Part shown: one piece after another, positions 35,428 to 44,339 of the stretch | How the letters are laid out: every line of letters starts with the position of its first letter | Position numbering within the stretch: position 1 is the first letter of the stretch | From: an uncultured Poribacteria bacterium | GTDB taxonomy: Bacteria > Poribacteria > WGA-4E > WGA-3G | NCBI GenBank assembly: GCA_951812525.1 | Contig: OX638316.1 | Coordinates: forward strand, 1,500,506-1,564,505 | DNA length: 64,000 bases | Direction: 5' to 3' | Notes under the pieces: model-generated | What the model was told of the DNA's origin: nothing | Seen by the model: the letters and a program-made list of their open reading frames with translations, nothing else | Databases searched by the model: none | Program-made: the position numbers and the translations under genes

Positions 35428-36990
35428 CTATATTTCAACTTTGATAAATATCATAAATGTTGCCATGAATAGGACGATGTTGGTACCTAAGAGTAAAAAC
35501 ATATCAGTTAGGGCGCGCTGCGCACTGAGACTGACCTCGGCACGCTGAAAATGAAAACGAGGTAAGATTGACCAGTCTATTGTGCCTTGATTCGTCGCAA
35601 ACCACTGTAGGCTCGCGAAGGCATTTCTCTCATGAAAAGCGTTAATCAAGGCAGTCCGGTATGTTTGAGCGGCACGAATATAATCAATCATACTGTCCAA
35701 ATCGGTCCCCGCCCAAGCGGATGTAGCGAACATATAGAGGCTGGTAGGACTGAGTTTCATGAGCCGTTCATCCCAGCGTGCTTGCCGGAAGGATGTCTGT
35801 GAAACCAAGTGCTGACCGACAGTACCTATTTTTTCCGCGGTCTGGATTTGTAGTGTTGCGGCGAAATCATAATAACGGCGTAAATCGAGCACCAAAGGGT
35901 CTACTGTATTTTTCAATTCGACGTGTAACCGAGGAAAGTTTCCGCGAAGGAATCCCCCTGATTGATAGAATTTGTCTAGTGGGAGTGTCTCTGTGAATAG
36001 TGGTGGCTCTCCCTTAAGTGGAGTACTGGCTAAGAAGCTATCTCGTTGTCGATTTGCCTCTTCCCGAATTTGTGCTATCTGCCGATTCGCTGATATTTTT
36101 TCTGCGCGCATCTCGCCCACTGGGTTCAGAGCGAACCGGCTCCAGTTCGGATAGACAAGCACCAAAACCACCCATAGGAACATGCAGAGCATCAGGGATG
36201 TAGCGGTGAGACGTGTTATTGTAGAAATCAGCAAACCGATGAGGTAAAAAACCGATAGGTAGACGATTGTCGTCAAAACAATACCGCCAATTCGCAGATA
36301 GTCACTTGTGCTGAATTGCAGTAAGGGTGCAAAGGAACACTGAATCAGTGTGAGCAGTAGGCTCATCAACGCTGGGAGTAGCAAGCAGATCATCGCTGCG
36401 AAATATTTGGCAAGTAGGATGTTCCCACGTCCGACGGGGTGCGAGAGCACCAAACGCAAGGTGCCGGTTTCCCTATCTCCCGCAATTGCATCATAAGCGA
36501 ACAGCAGCGCGAGTAGGCTCAACACAACTTGAAAAATAAAAACAAGATCTATCTGTGAAAAAAGGCGCAGATATGGATTCTTTAGACCGAGGGGTGCCGT
36601 AGGGCTTGAGAGGGTATATTCTTTGGCAAACAACCAATGGTATTCTTCATCGGGTTTAACTTCAGCCAAGGGGTTTGAAAGCGATGGCATGCTGTCAAAC
36701 AATATATCAATCTCACTTCCAAAATGAGTCTCTAATCCCGCACTAAAGAGACTCAAAGGGTTAGGTGAGCGTTGAATCTTTAACTTTAAGTATGAGTAGG
36801 TGGGGGTTCGATTAACATTCTCGCGATTCTCGGCTTCTCTCTGACTATAATCGGAGAGTCGCTCTTCATGGGCACCAATTAAGACATACGTATTGGCAAC
36901 GACAAGTACAAGTGTAATGACGACCGCAGCAAAAAAACGCGCGCTCATTAGATGAATCAAGAGTTCTTGGCGTATCAGCGTCCAGAACAT
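35428..36990 (-). CDS. ABC-2-type transporter permease (first of a pair)
   Basis: This 520-residue permease has the same plan as its neighbour: N-terminal helix (FFAAVVITLVLVVANTYVLI), a periplasmic domain, a TM bundle containing FAYDAIAGDRETGTLRLVLS, several helices to residue 280, another soluble segment, and a C-terminal helix (FLLLGTNIVLFMATFMIFI). AGGAG 5 nt before the ATG supports the start. The region immediately upstream (36991-37177) has no gene and leads into an integrase remnant. An ATPase gene may therefore have been lost to rearrangement, or may lie elsewhere in the genome. Confidence 0.82.
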   Translation of the reverse strand: MFWTLIRQELLIHLMSARFFAAVVITLVLVVANTYVLIGAHEERLSDYSQREAENRENVNRTPTYSYLKLKIQRSPNPLSLFSAGLETHFGSEIDILFDSMPSLSNPLAEVKPDEEYHWLFAKEYTLSSPTAPLGLKNPYLRLFSQIDLVFIFQVVLSLLALLFAYDAIAGDRETGTLRLVLSHPVGRGNILLAKYFAAMICLLLPALMSLLLTLIQCSFAPLLQFSTSDYLRIGGIVLTTIVYLSVFYLIGLLISTITRLTATSLMLCMFLWVVLVLVYPNWSRFALNPVGEMRAEKISANRQIAQIREEANRQRDSFLASTPLKGEPPLFTETLPLDKFYQSGGFLRGNFPRLHVELKNTVDPLVLDLRRYYDFAATLQIQTAEKIGTVGQHLVSQTSFRQARWDERLMKLSPTSLYMFATSAWAGTDLDSMIDYIRAAQTYRTALINAFHERNAFASLQWFATNQGTIDWSILPRFHFQRAEVSLSAQRALTDMFLLLGTNIVLFMATFMIFIKVEI

Positions 36991-37177
36991 ACTTTCTCCT
37001 AAAAAAGCGTCAAATCCCGTTTCATGGAGACTTCAGAGGCACTGTCAAGCTTAACAGAAACTGTGTATTGATTCAACATCAGAAAGATCGCTTTGTGCTC
37101 CACGCAGTGTTTCAGAAGATCGGGGACTACAGTTGTTATCGCTTTCGTTGGGGATTCTTATCTGCGGTGTGTTCTTA

Positions 37178-37690
37178 TTATCGCGACTTTCCATCTTTGA
37201 ACCTTGCGATTGCGCCGCGTTCGGCGAACTGGGCGCGTGCGTAGTGTGCTGGCATTTGTGAGGATTTCCATCGTCCTGCGACTTGCATATCGACGACGGT
37301 TGCACCGGCTTGTGCGAGTGAGACGGCAGAACCGACGCGCAAAGAATGACCGGAGATGAAACCTTCTACGCCGGTATCAGCTGCTCGTTTTTTGATAATG
37401 CGTCGAGCGGAGTGGGGGTGAAGTCGCGTCGGCTGGATGTTGTCGCCGCGTCGGATGTGTCGGAAGAGGGCATCGCGTGTGATGTCTGCTTGCTCCGTGT
37501 ATTGTTTTAGGAGTTGACGGGTCTTGTCGCAGACGTATAGGGTTTCGCCTGCCCCTCTTGATCGGTTTTCGACGATCGGACGGTAAGGGTGTTTTCCTTC
37601 AGGTCGCCGACGTTGACCGCGACGACTTCTGATATACGCAGTAAACAATCGCTCATAAGCCGGATCATTGCAGCGTCGCGTAAGCCAAAA
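37178..37690 (-). pseudogene. Tyrosine recombinase, truncated and frameshifted (copy D)
   Basis: Homology begins abruptly at about 37690 (RDAAMIRLMSDCLLRISEVV, then AVNVGDLKENTLTVRSSKTD). It loses one base near 37555 and continues GAGETLYVCDKTRQLLKQYT ... FISGHSLRVGSAVSLAQAGA ... PAHYARAQFAERGAIARF, with stop at 37178. The N-terminal DNA-binding half is missing. The break at 37690 adjoins the promoter of the 37753 gene cassette. Confidence 0.82.
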
Positions 37691-37708
37691 TTATGGACGG
37701 GAATGTGG

Positions 37709-37714
37709 TATAAT
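37709..37714 (+). promoter_or_regulatory. Extended -10 promoter of the 37753-40044 gene set
   Basis: TGGTATAAT provides a TGn extended -10 (TATAAT at 37709-37714) with no clear -35. It is followed by AGGAGG at 37733-37738, 14 nt before the first ATG at 37753. Confidence 0.5.
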
Positions 37715-37752
37715 AGAATTATACGAAAACAAAGGAGGTCGGTATAGGCGCA

Positions 37753-38472
37753 ATGCCACTACCTGACGGGGTATACACCCCAGTAATTATTATGCAAATC
37801 ACATACGAACTTCTCAAAAGTCTATCAGAATCCAAAGCACCCTTGAATTACGTTGAAATACAACATTATATGAATCAAGTCAACGAAGCGTCTGAACTTG
37901 TCATAAATTCCCTTAATGGTGAACCAGATATTTTTTTTCATATATTCGCAACTTCTCATGCCTATTTAAATGATATGCTGGAATTATTGCCCGAAAGTCC
38001 GCAATCGTTTAGGTTTTCCCCCTCTTTTATGGCGGGATTAAGAGAATTGTATATTAACTTTGTAGATTATCATTATCTCAAATTAAATCCTGACGATATT
38101 CCAATGAAAGAAAAGCATGTAAAAGAAAGCACCCAAAATCCAAGAAAAAGTAGGTCTTCTCAATGGCACAAAACAAAAAATACGCAAGCTATGTATGATT
38201 CTATTGCTGAATCAGAAAATATAAGCATACCACATAAGGCTTCTGAATTTAATTCTATGGTATCTAAATATGTCCATAATGACAATTTTGATATACACAA
38301 AATGAATACTTCTAAAAATAAGGAGTTACTTTTTATAGTTTTTCGTTCTTACTATTTTACGGCTATGACGGAATATAATCCAATGCTACTGGAAGAATAT
38401 CGTAAAAGGTATAATAAAATACCTCCAATTTGTAAAGATATAGACTATCTTTCAAGAAAAACATTTATGTAA
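37753..38472 (+). CDS. Protein of unknown function, integrase-linked cassette, gene 1
   Basis: This is a 239-residue, mostly helical soluble protein with no family I recognise. It has VEIQHYMNQVNEASELVINS near the start, a lysine/serine-rich middle (KESTQNPRKSRSSQWHKTKN), and an acidic/aromatic C-terminal half (ELLFIVFRSYYFTAMTEYNP). The sequence is markedly AT-rich and lysine/asparagine-rich compared with neighbouring genes, which suggests horizontal acquisition. AGGAGG lies 14 nt before this ATG; a second ATG at 37792 (MQITYELL) is possible. It is followed after 45 bp by another unknown gene and then an intact integrase gene on the same strand. Confidence 0.6.
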   Translation: MPLPDGVYTPVIIMQITYELLKSLSESKAPLNYVEIQHYMNQVNEASELVINSLNGEPDIFFHIFATSHAYLNDMLELLPESPQSFRFSPSFMAGLRELYINFVDYHYLKLNPDDIPMKEKHVKESTQNPRKSRSSQWHKTKNTQAMYDSIAESENISIPHKASEFNSMVSKYVHNDNFDIHKMNTSKNKELLFIVFRSYYFTAMTEYNPMLLEEYRKRYNKIPPICKDIDYLSRKTFM

Positions 38473-38517
38473 GGCATTACAGCCTGAAATCACTTGTTTG
38501 GAATTAGGAAAAATTAA

Positions 38518-39051
38518 ATGCTGTTTAGCGTTTGGACAAGTATTACTGAATTTTTAGACGATCCTATAGTTCTGTTTACAGCCCTCACAGCCATTGGTGC
38601 TGTTGTAGCTGCTATTGCTGCTATGAACGCAAATAAGCCAAACAGTAGGGAAAAAACAGATATTCTTAAATGTGAGATATTGAATTACCTACAAAATCCA
38701 ATAGGTCTCCAAGTATGGGTTAAACTTGCAGCATTAAATCAATCCACCCCTGCCGAAATGTCCAAACTATTGGATATAGAACGAAGTAAACAGATATTTC
38801 CTAACATTCTTAGAAAAGGGGTATTAGGAAAGATTTTTAAAAGTCGTAAGTATGGAAAATATAAATGGCGAGTCTATATCATTGGTGCTATGAGTGAACT
38901 ACAACGAGAAGGTTATGAGAATGTTAGCATAGGAACAGCCAATATCACCCAAGATGCGGTTACCCAGTGGAGTTATGAACAAACTAAATCAATACTCATT
39001 GATTTAGGCATACCCGAAGACGAAGTAGATAAATACATGAAGATAAAGTGA
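38518..39051 (+). CDS. Membrane-anchored protein of unknown function, cassette gene 2
   Basis: This 177-residue protein has one N-terminal transmembrane segment (LFTALTAIGAVVAAIAAMNA) and a soluble basic domain (EILNYLQNPIGLQVWVKLAA, KQIFPNILRKGVLGKIFKSR). It ends in helices reminiscent of a winged-helix or DNA-binding fold, but I cannot assign it. Its base composition is AT-rich like gene 1. The stop codon overlaps the ribosome-binding site (AAAGGAG) of the integrase gene, so the two are translationally linked. The pair could be cargo or accessory proteins of the recombinase module. Confidence 0.6.
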   Translation: MLFSVWTSITEFLDDPIVLFTALTAIGAVVAAIAAMNANKPNSREKTDILKCEILNYLQNPIGLQVWVKLAALNQSTPAEMSKLLDIERSKQIFPNILRKGVLGKIFKSRKYGKYKWRVYIIGAMSELQREGYENVSIGTANITQDAVTQWSYEQTKSILIDLGIPEDEVDKYMKIK

Positions 39052-39063
39052 AAGGAGATTGGC

Positions 39064-40044
39064 ATGAAAAACAAAAAACAGGAAAACACTCCGGCAACCG
39101 CTATCGTCCCTACCACCGAATCAACTGCGGAACTAATCCCACATCCAACAGCCGAGCTCATAGAAAAATCCTTCGCCGAAAACACACTCCGCAATCGCAG
39201 GCAGGCACTACAACAGTTTCAAGATTGGCTACAAGGACGACCCATCACAGACGGACTACTCGCACAGTATATCACGCACCTGTTTGACGACGGCAAAGCA
39301 CCAGGGACAATCAGCATTGCCGTTGCAGCGGTAAAGTGGCTGCTCAAGCACCGCAATAACGGGAACCCAGTTGAAACACCTATCACGTCAGCAACACTAT
39401 CCGGTATCCGCAGGGAAGGCAAAGATCGAGGACGCGGACAAAGACGCGGCCTAACGTGGCGTGAAGTTGAGAAAATCTGTGCTGTTCAGGAGGCAGACGA
39501 CACGCGCCGCGGGCTACGCAATTCCGCTATCCTACGTGTTATGTCCGACGGGCTGCTCCGTATCTCTGAAGTGACAGAGCTCCGTATATCCGACCTTGAG
39601 AATAACACACTACGGCTCCAGTTCTCCAAGACAGACCAAGATGGACAGGGCGAATACCTATACCTCTGCGAGGACACCCGCGAGATTGTACAATGCTGGC
39701 TCAAGCGTGCTGAACTCACAGAAGGTTATCTGTTTCGGCGGATGACGGCACGTGGGGATAACCTCTACAGAGACAAAGACACCGGTGAACCGCACAAACT
39801 CACTGACGACGGCGTGCGAAAGATAATCAAGCAAAGTGCTGCGAGGGTAGGACTTACAGATAAGGTATCAGGGCATTCACTGCGGATAGGAACAACTGTA
39901 TCTCTCGCCCAGTCAGGTGCTTCGCTTGTCGATATTCAAGTCGCAGGACGCTGGAAAGACCCAGGTATGCCAGCACACTATGCGCGCGCCCAGTTCGCCG
40001 AACGCGGCGCAATCGCACGATTCAAAGACGGAAAGACGCAGTAA
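39064..40044 (+). CDS. Tyrosine recombinase/integrase, intact copy (E)
   Basis: This is a complete 326-residue phage-type integrase. The N-terminal SAM-like core-binding domain spans about residues 33-115 (SFAENTLRNRRQALQQFQDW). The catalytic domain has Arg166 (GLLRISEV), Lys189, His271 and Arg274 (GHSLRIG), Trp297 and nucleophile Tyr306 (AHYARAQ). All required residues are present, so it may be active. The Shine-Dalgarno overlaps the previous stop codon. Four decayed relatives lie at 23047-23960, 29231-29387, 30032-30155 and 37178-37690. The protein probably moves a DNA module by site-specific recombination; I could not define its att sites. Confidence 0.92.
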   Translation: MKNKKQENTPATAIVPTTESTAELIPHPTAELIEKSFAENTLRNRRQALQQFQDWLQGRPITDGLLAQYITHLFDDGKAPGTISIAVAAVKWLLKHRNNGNPVETPITSATLSGIRREGKDRGRGQRRGLTWREVEKICAVQEADDTRRGLRNSAILRVMSDGLLRISEVTELRISDLENNTLRLQFSKTDQDGQGEYLYLCEDTREIVQCWLKRAELTEGYLFRRMTARGDNLYRDKDTGEPHKLTDDGVRKIIKQSAARVGLTDKVSGHSLRIGTTVSLAQSGASLVDIQVAGRWKDPGMPAHYARAQFAERGAIARFKDGKTQ

Positions 40045-40119
40045 TATTTATAAGCTCGTACAGGCAGAATCAATAGATGCGAGAGGAAAGAATTTGTGAT
40101 AGATAAAAGTTTCATCTTT

Positions 40120-42450
40120 TCATTTTCGGATCAGCATTTTCCGAGTTGCGGAGAAGTCGCCAGCATTGATCGTGTAGAGATAGATATCACTGCTCACGGG
40201 TTCTCCTGTTTGGTTACGTCCGTCCCAGTAGATAGCTTTCGCTTGTGAGGAATAGTCGCCTGCTGTGATTGTTCCGAGCGATAAGCGGCGTACTAATTGA
40301 CCTGTCGAACTATAGATGTGTATCGTAACGTGGGTTTCATTTGCGAGCCGAAACGGGATCCACGTTTCGGGGTTGAAGGGATTGGGAAAGTTTTGTAGGA
40401 GTTGGTTTTGCTTTACCGCCCCGAGTTGGGTGATCCCTTTACCTTGGGGATAAACGGCCCCGAGTTGTGAGGGTAGGAGTGCTTTTGCGTCCCAAATATT
40501 AAGTTGTCCTGTATCAGTATGCGACAGCAGCACCGAGCCGTCGCGAGAGACATCCAAATAGTCGTAAATCGCCGGATAGAGCATTGGCGTTTGCGTCTGT
40601 CGATCGAAGATTTGAAGAGACGCCTCTCGATTAGCAAACAGGAACCGACCGTCAGCTATAAAGCGAATGGGTGCCCCGGTATCGAGCGTCTTGAGCAGCT
40701 CTGATGAATCGTTAAGGAGTTTGAATATCTGGGTTTGATTGCCTATGGAGACTGCTAAGAGTGGCGAACCGTCTGGTTCCTGTGCCATAGTCGGTCTTGA
40801 AACGTTATCGCCTTCTGGGAGTTGCCATGCGTATTGGAAGTTGAAGGTGTCTTTGTGGCGTTTGAATAAGATGACGGAATTCAGCCGTTTATTATTTATC
40901 CGTGTTTGCGTGGTGGCGGCAAGATATTCATCGTTATCGCTGAAACTAAACTTGGTACTATAGTTAATATCGCGACCGGCTTCTAAAGCGAGCATCTGAC
41001 CCTTTTCTGGATTTTCGAGATCCAGAAGGTCAATCTTCTTGTATCTCCGCGTTGCGACCCATCTCCCCGTTGAACTGAAAGCGATGTCACCATCGCCATA
41101 ATAATGCTGAAATCGGTGTTCAATAGTCCCTGTTTGGAGGTTGTGGACTTCAATCCAAGGCACCTGACCGATAGCGATTTTCTCTCCATCGGGTGAGACA
41201 GCAAACTCGTCAAAAAGTCTACCTTCGGCGGATGCGATGAATCGGAGTTTTTGCGAGGCAACATCCCAAGCTTTTATGCAGTACCAAGAGAGGGCAACAA
41301 AGGTTTTGCCGTTTGCTGACATGGCATGTTGCCAACCAGTGATAAAATCCGCCCATACCTTCAGCGGTTGCCTTTTATCAATATCCCAAAGCAGAACGGC
41401 ATCCCAATATGCCAAGAGCATTTTTCTGCCATTTGCCGAGAGTCGGATTGTCTCCAATTTGTCAAAATCGCCTCCTGAAAACAAATCCACCTGTTTGCCG
41501 GTTTCAACCTGCCAGACACGGACCTGATCATCAAAACCCTCTACAGGTTCTGCACCCGACCGGCTCAACCATGTCGCCTGCGTCCCGACATAAAGGTGTT
41601 GGCTATCGGGAGAGAACACTACACCAGAAATGCTGCCAATGCCGCTTTTTTCTTTCCATAAAAGCTGCTGGGTCTCAACGTCCCAGACGTAAATATCGTT
41701 CCAGCCATCTTCAAACGTTGCCAGCCGTCTGCCGTCAGGGCTGATAACCGCATCCGCAACCCAGTTGCCTGTGTGTCCCTCAAAATGTGCTTCTAAGCGA
41801 TGGGTTTCAACGTTCCACAACTCAACGTCTGGACGTTCTGAGGCGACAATGAGATAACGATTGTCTGGTGTGAAAACCAGAGCGTGATCGTTTCTACGCG
41901 ACGAACAGCCCCTGCTACCATCCCTATCAGTATGGCACTGCTCCCAAGGACGACGATCGCCCCGCATCTTTGCTATAAACGTTCCAGTCTGATAGTTATG
42001 GAGGGTGATCTCATCAGCAAAAGAGACGGCGAACAGCGAACCAGTTCGACTGAATGCTGCGAGTCTGACGGGACCTGCCATCTCCCATTGCGATGTCTGC
42101 TGCCGAGCATGGGTGTCCCAAATGTCTACGGTCGTTGTCTTTAAATCACTAGAATAATTGAGAATCGCCAGATGCGAGGCAGTCGGACTCAAGATCACCT
42201 CGCTGACATAGTTTCGATCGCCGAAGGTATCTATAACCACACCTGTATCCGCATCAACGACTTCAATGTGGCTGTAAAGCACGCGTAAGATCGTTTCATT
42301 GGAAAGGAAAGCATGCTGATCGACAAGCGGTTCTCCGAGCTTGCCGATAGGTTTAAGCGCAAACGCAACACCAGAAAAATAGAAAACGCTGATAAGGATC
42401 ATATACGAAACCCGCAAACTTCGACCTAAAAGATTCATATCCGCTTTCAT
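40120..42450 (-). CDS. Secreted WD40-like beta-propeller protein with FlgD/Ig-like C-terminal domain
   Basis: The ATG at 42450 has GGAAGG 6 nt upstream and opens a hydrophobic signal (SLRVSYMILISVFYFSGVAF); a longer frame upstream has no support. The 776-residue product holds many WD40-type blades, for example YLIVASERPDVELWNVETHR, RLATFEDGWNDIYVWDVETQ and KIAIGQVPWIEVHNLQTG, so a double propeller is likely. The C-terminal 90 residues carry NFPNPFNPETWIPFRL, YWDGRNQTGEPVSS and SATRKMLIRK, the module shared with two other exported proteins here. It is probably a surface protein mediating binding. No enzymatic residues are visible. Confidence 0.82.
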   Translation of the reverse strand: MKADMNLLGRSLRVSYMILISVFYFSGVAFALKPIGKLGEPLVDQHAFLSNETILRVLYSHIEVVDADTGVVIDTFGDRNYVSEVILSPTASHLAILNYSSDLKTTTVDIWDTHARQQTSQWEMAGPVRLAAFSRTGSLFAVSFADEITLHNYQTGTFIAKMRGDRRPWEQCHTDRDGSRGCSSRRNDHALVFTPDNRYLIVASERPDVELWNVETHRLEAHFEGHTGNWVADAVISPDGRRLATFEDGWNDIYVWDVETQQLLWKEKSGIGSISGVVFSPDSQHLYVGTQATWLSRSGAEPVEGFDDQVRVWQVETGKQVDLFSGGDFDKLETIRLSANGRKMLLAYWDAVLLWDIDKRQPLKVWADFITGWQHAMSANGKTFVALSWYCIKAWDVASQKLRFIASAEGRLFDEFAVSPDGEKIAIGQVPWIEVHNLQTGTIEHRFQHYYGDGDIAFSSTGRWVATRRYKKIDLLDLENPEKGQMLALEAGRDINYSTKFSFSDNDEYLAATTQTRINNKRLNSVILFKRHKDTFNFQYAWQLPEGDNVSRPTMAQEPDGSPLLAVSIGNQTQIFKLLNDSSELLKTLDTGAPIRFIADGRFLFANREASLQIFDRQTQTPMLYPAIYDYLDVSRDGSVLLSHTDTGQLNIWDAKALLPSQLGAVYPQGKGITQLGAVKQNQLLQNFPNPFNPETWIPFRLANETHVTIHIYSSTGQLVRRLSLGTITAGDYSSQAKAIYWDGRNQTGEPVSSDIYLYTINAGDFSATRKMLIRK

Positions 42451-42890
42451 GAGATACCTTCCATATTTATGTTCAGATATAACAAACAACGTTAGAGGAC
42501 TCTCTCCTAATGGGTTTGGCAGCATATTGAATATATTGCAATTTTCATGCCAATAGCAAATCACCTTCTATCTGCCGATAAAAAGCGGTTTTACACCCAT
42601 ATTGCCCGAATATGTCATTCTTCAGTGTTCAATTACTGAACAGTTCTGGGCAGAAGGTGTTAGCGTTTACAGGAAAAAAGTGGCATTTTTCTCGAAAAAT
42701 CGGTATACTCAGAGTATCGGATGGCAGACTTTTCCTATGGCGACTTTCCTCGCAGTAGTCCTTTCGCAACACAACGCCTGCCACTTATTGGCATGGCAGA
42801 CGGCTTATTCATATGATACCCTGATGTATATCGGCTCGCCCCTGTCTTGGGACACATCGTTCTAAAATGGGGCGTTTTTGGGAGGGAAAC
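42451..42890. other. Intergenic region, no gene recognised
   Basis: The region contains the leader of the minus-strand propeller gene and, at about 42779-42810, a CTGCCA ... TGGCAG inverted repeat. Open frames here are short and lack ribosome-binding sites. Confidence 0.4.
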
Positions 42891-43202
42891 ATGGAAGACT
42901 TGACACTTGAGGACATCAGCATCGGGATGCACTTCAAATCCCTAAATCCAATCAAACGAGACGACGGCATCGAGTTCCCAAAGGGTTCGTATTTTCGTGT
43001 CACAGAAGTCGTCTATAATGGTGCCTACGAGGATGAGCAACGCTATCAGGTTACACTCCACTGCTCACAGGAAGGACCGCAGAGGATGGCGTTTCCTGTT
43101 CAGACGCCAGAGCATCGAATGCAATCAGGGTATATGAGAGAGCTCGGAGTTACACTCGCACGTCTCAATGAGCAATTTGAAAAACTTGACGACGTTGAAT
43201 AG
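42891..43202 (+). CDS. Small soluble protein of unknown function
   Basis: The ATG at 42891 follows GGAGGG with 5-nt spacing and gives 103 residues (MEDLTLEDISIGMHFKSLNP). The pattern GMHFKSL ... FPKGSYFRVTEVVYN ... YQVTLHCSQEG suggests a small beta-barrel, possibly SH3-like. It ends in a helix (LGVTLARLNEQFEKLD). I do not recognise the family, and no neighbour points to a role. Confidence 0.65.
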   Translation: MEDLTLEDISIGMHFKSLNPIKRDDGIEFPKGSYFRVTEVVYNGAYEDEQRYQVTLHCSQEGPQRMAFPVQTPEHRMQSGYMRELGVTLARLNEQFEKLDDVE

Positions 43203-43250
43203 ACACAGTAAAAAAGAAGGCAATAAATAGTTTAGGACTTGAAAAAATGC

Positions 43251-43256
43251 TATAAT
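43251..43256 (+). promoter_or_regulatory. Extended -10 promoter of the small membrane protein gene
   Basis: TGCTATAAT is an extended -10 element without a clear -35. It lies 45 bp before the GTG start at 43301. Confidence 0.4.
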
Positions 43257-43300
43257 GTAGGTAAGAAAACAAAGCAACTCCGAAATTATAGGAACTTCAA

Positions 43301-43528
43301 GTGTTCATTTCGAGTCTTAAACGTCAATATTCGGGATATGTGTTATTTGTTCTGTCCATAACACTATACGATATAGTCACTAAAGGATTCTCCGATCCTA
43401 TTGTTTTGGATATTTTGGTGAATGTGTTTTTAGTATTATCTATTTCATTCGTTCTGTTTTGCATAGTGTTCTGTCTGACTTATCTCGGCAAACAGATTCT
43501 GAAAATCTTTACGAAGTTCACGAGTTGA
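43301..43528 (+). CDS. Small membrane protein (75 residues)
   Basis: The GTG at 43301 follows AGGAACTTCAA and an extended -10 promoter. The product has two hydrophobic segments (YVLFVLSITLYDIV and LDILVNVFLVLSISFVLFCIVF) and a basic tail (LGKQILKIFTKFTS). Function is unknown. An antisense zinc-ribbon remnant overlaps its 3' half, so one of the two readings may not be a real gene. Confidence 0.45.
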   Translation: MFISSLKRQYSGYVLFVLSITLYDIVTKGFSDPIVLDILVNVFLVLSISFVLFCIVFCLTYLGKQILKIFTKFTS

Positions 43529-43679
43529 AGGTTCTCTATCCGTAAAGTTTTCAATCTCACTGGCACATTCCCTACAGATAAAAGGATCCCTAGACGCCTC
43601 CCACTAGCGGTGATAGGGTGATAGCATCTAATACCTCAAACATCTCGCCGCATTTACCACATTCAAGCCGTTTACGCAT
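43445..43679 (-). pseudogene. Zinc-ribbon protein gene split by a frameshift
   Basis: From the ATG at 43679 the frame reads MRKRLECGKCGEMFEVLDA, ITLSPLVGGV and stops. The -1 frame then continues ASRDPFICRECASEIENFTD, REPSTRELRKDFQNLF to a stop at 43445. The two CxxC pairs (CGKC, CREC) fall one in each frame, as expected for one broken zinc ribbon. It overlaps the small membrane gene on the other strand. Confidence 0.45.
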
Positions 43680-43982
43680 CGGTTAGTCGTCCAATTCCAC
43701 TGCATAGCACGAATTGAGGGTATATGAGTGAATGCTAACGTGAATCCCAAGACGATATTTACTGGTGACAATTTATCGAAGAAAGAGTCCTGCAGTAAGG
43801 GCAACAGAGATTCTATGCTCGGTACTTTCTTTAGGAACGTCTCAAATCGTGCTTTCAGGCGGTTGGGCGGTAACATTGGCGGGCTTGATTCCAAGTTCAA
43901 GCGGTTAGAGAATGTTGCTCACTCCAGTTATGATATGATGCGAGCGGATACAAATAGGGCAGTAGATGCGACGGAGATTGCA

Positions 43983-44339
43983 CTATAGTTTGAAGCCAGG
44001 ATCATCAATAGGTACTTCTGGAAAGTCAATGGTTTCTACAGGTTGCCACATAAAGTGCAATAAGACATATAACATTGTCATAAAGACCCCCAGTGCGACT
44101 ATATACCGATTATATTTTTTCTGATAGATACTAATAATCATCCAAATGTGGTACGGTATATGGATACCTGCAAAAAGCAACATTAATATCTTCCGATTTT
44201 CCCGCAGGAAAATGCCAAAATCATCTGGCGAAATCTGAAAGCCAAAAAGAGATCGGATGAAATCTGCAGCCACTATCGTGGTGGATATGAATGATGTGAT
44301 GAGAATCAGAATTGTTATACGATCCTGCTTTGGGTCCAT
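43983..44339 (-). CDS. Small three-helix membrane protein
   Basis: This 118-residue product has three hydrophobic segments (ITILILITSFISTTIVAADF, ILMLLFAGIHIPYHIWMIIS, YIVALGVFMTMLYVLLHFMW) and a short acidic tail (DFPEVPIDDPGF). AGGAGGGG just before the ATG is a strong ribosome-binding site. There is no family match I can name; it is probably an inner-membrane protein. Confidence 0.65.
   Translation of the reverse strand: MDPKQDRITILILITSFISTTIVAADFIRSLFGFQISPDDFGIFLRENRKILMLLFAGIHIPYHIWMIISIYQKKYNRYIVALGVFMTMLYVLLHFMWQPVETIDFPEVPIDDPGFKL

Noticed and set aside
40120-42450. Amyloid- or quinoprotein-type dehydrogenase for the propeller protein
   Set aside because: Blades are WD40-like and no cofactor-binding residues are visible.
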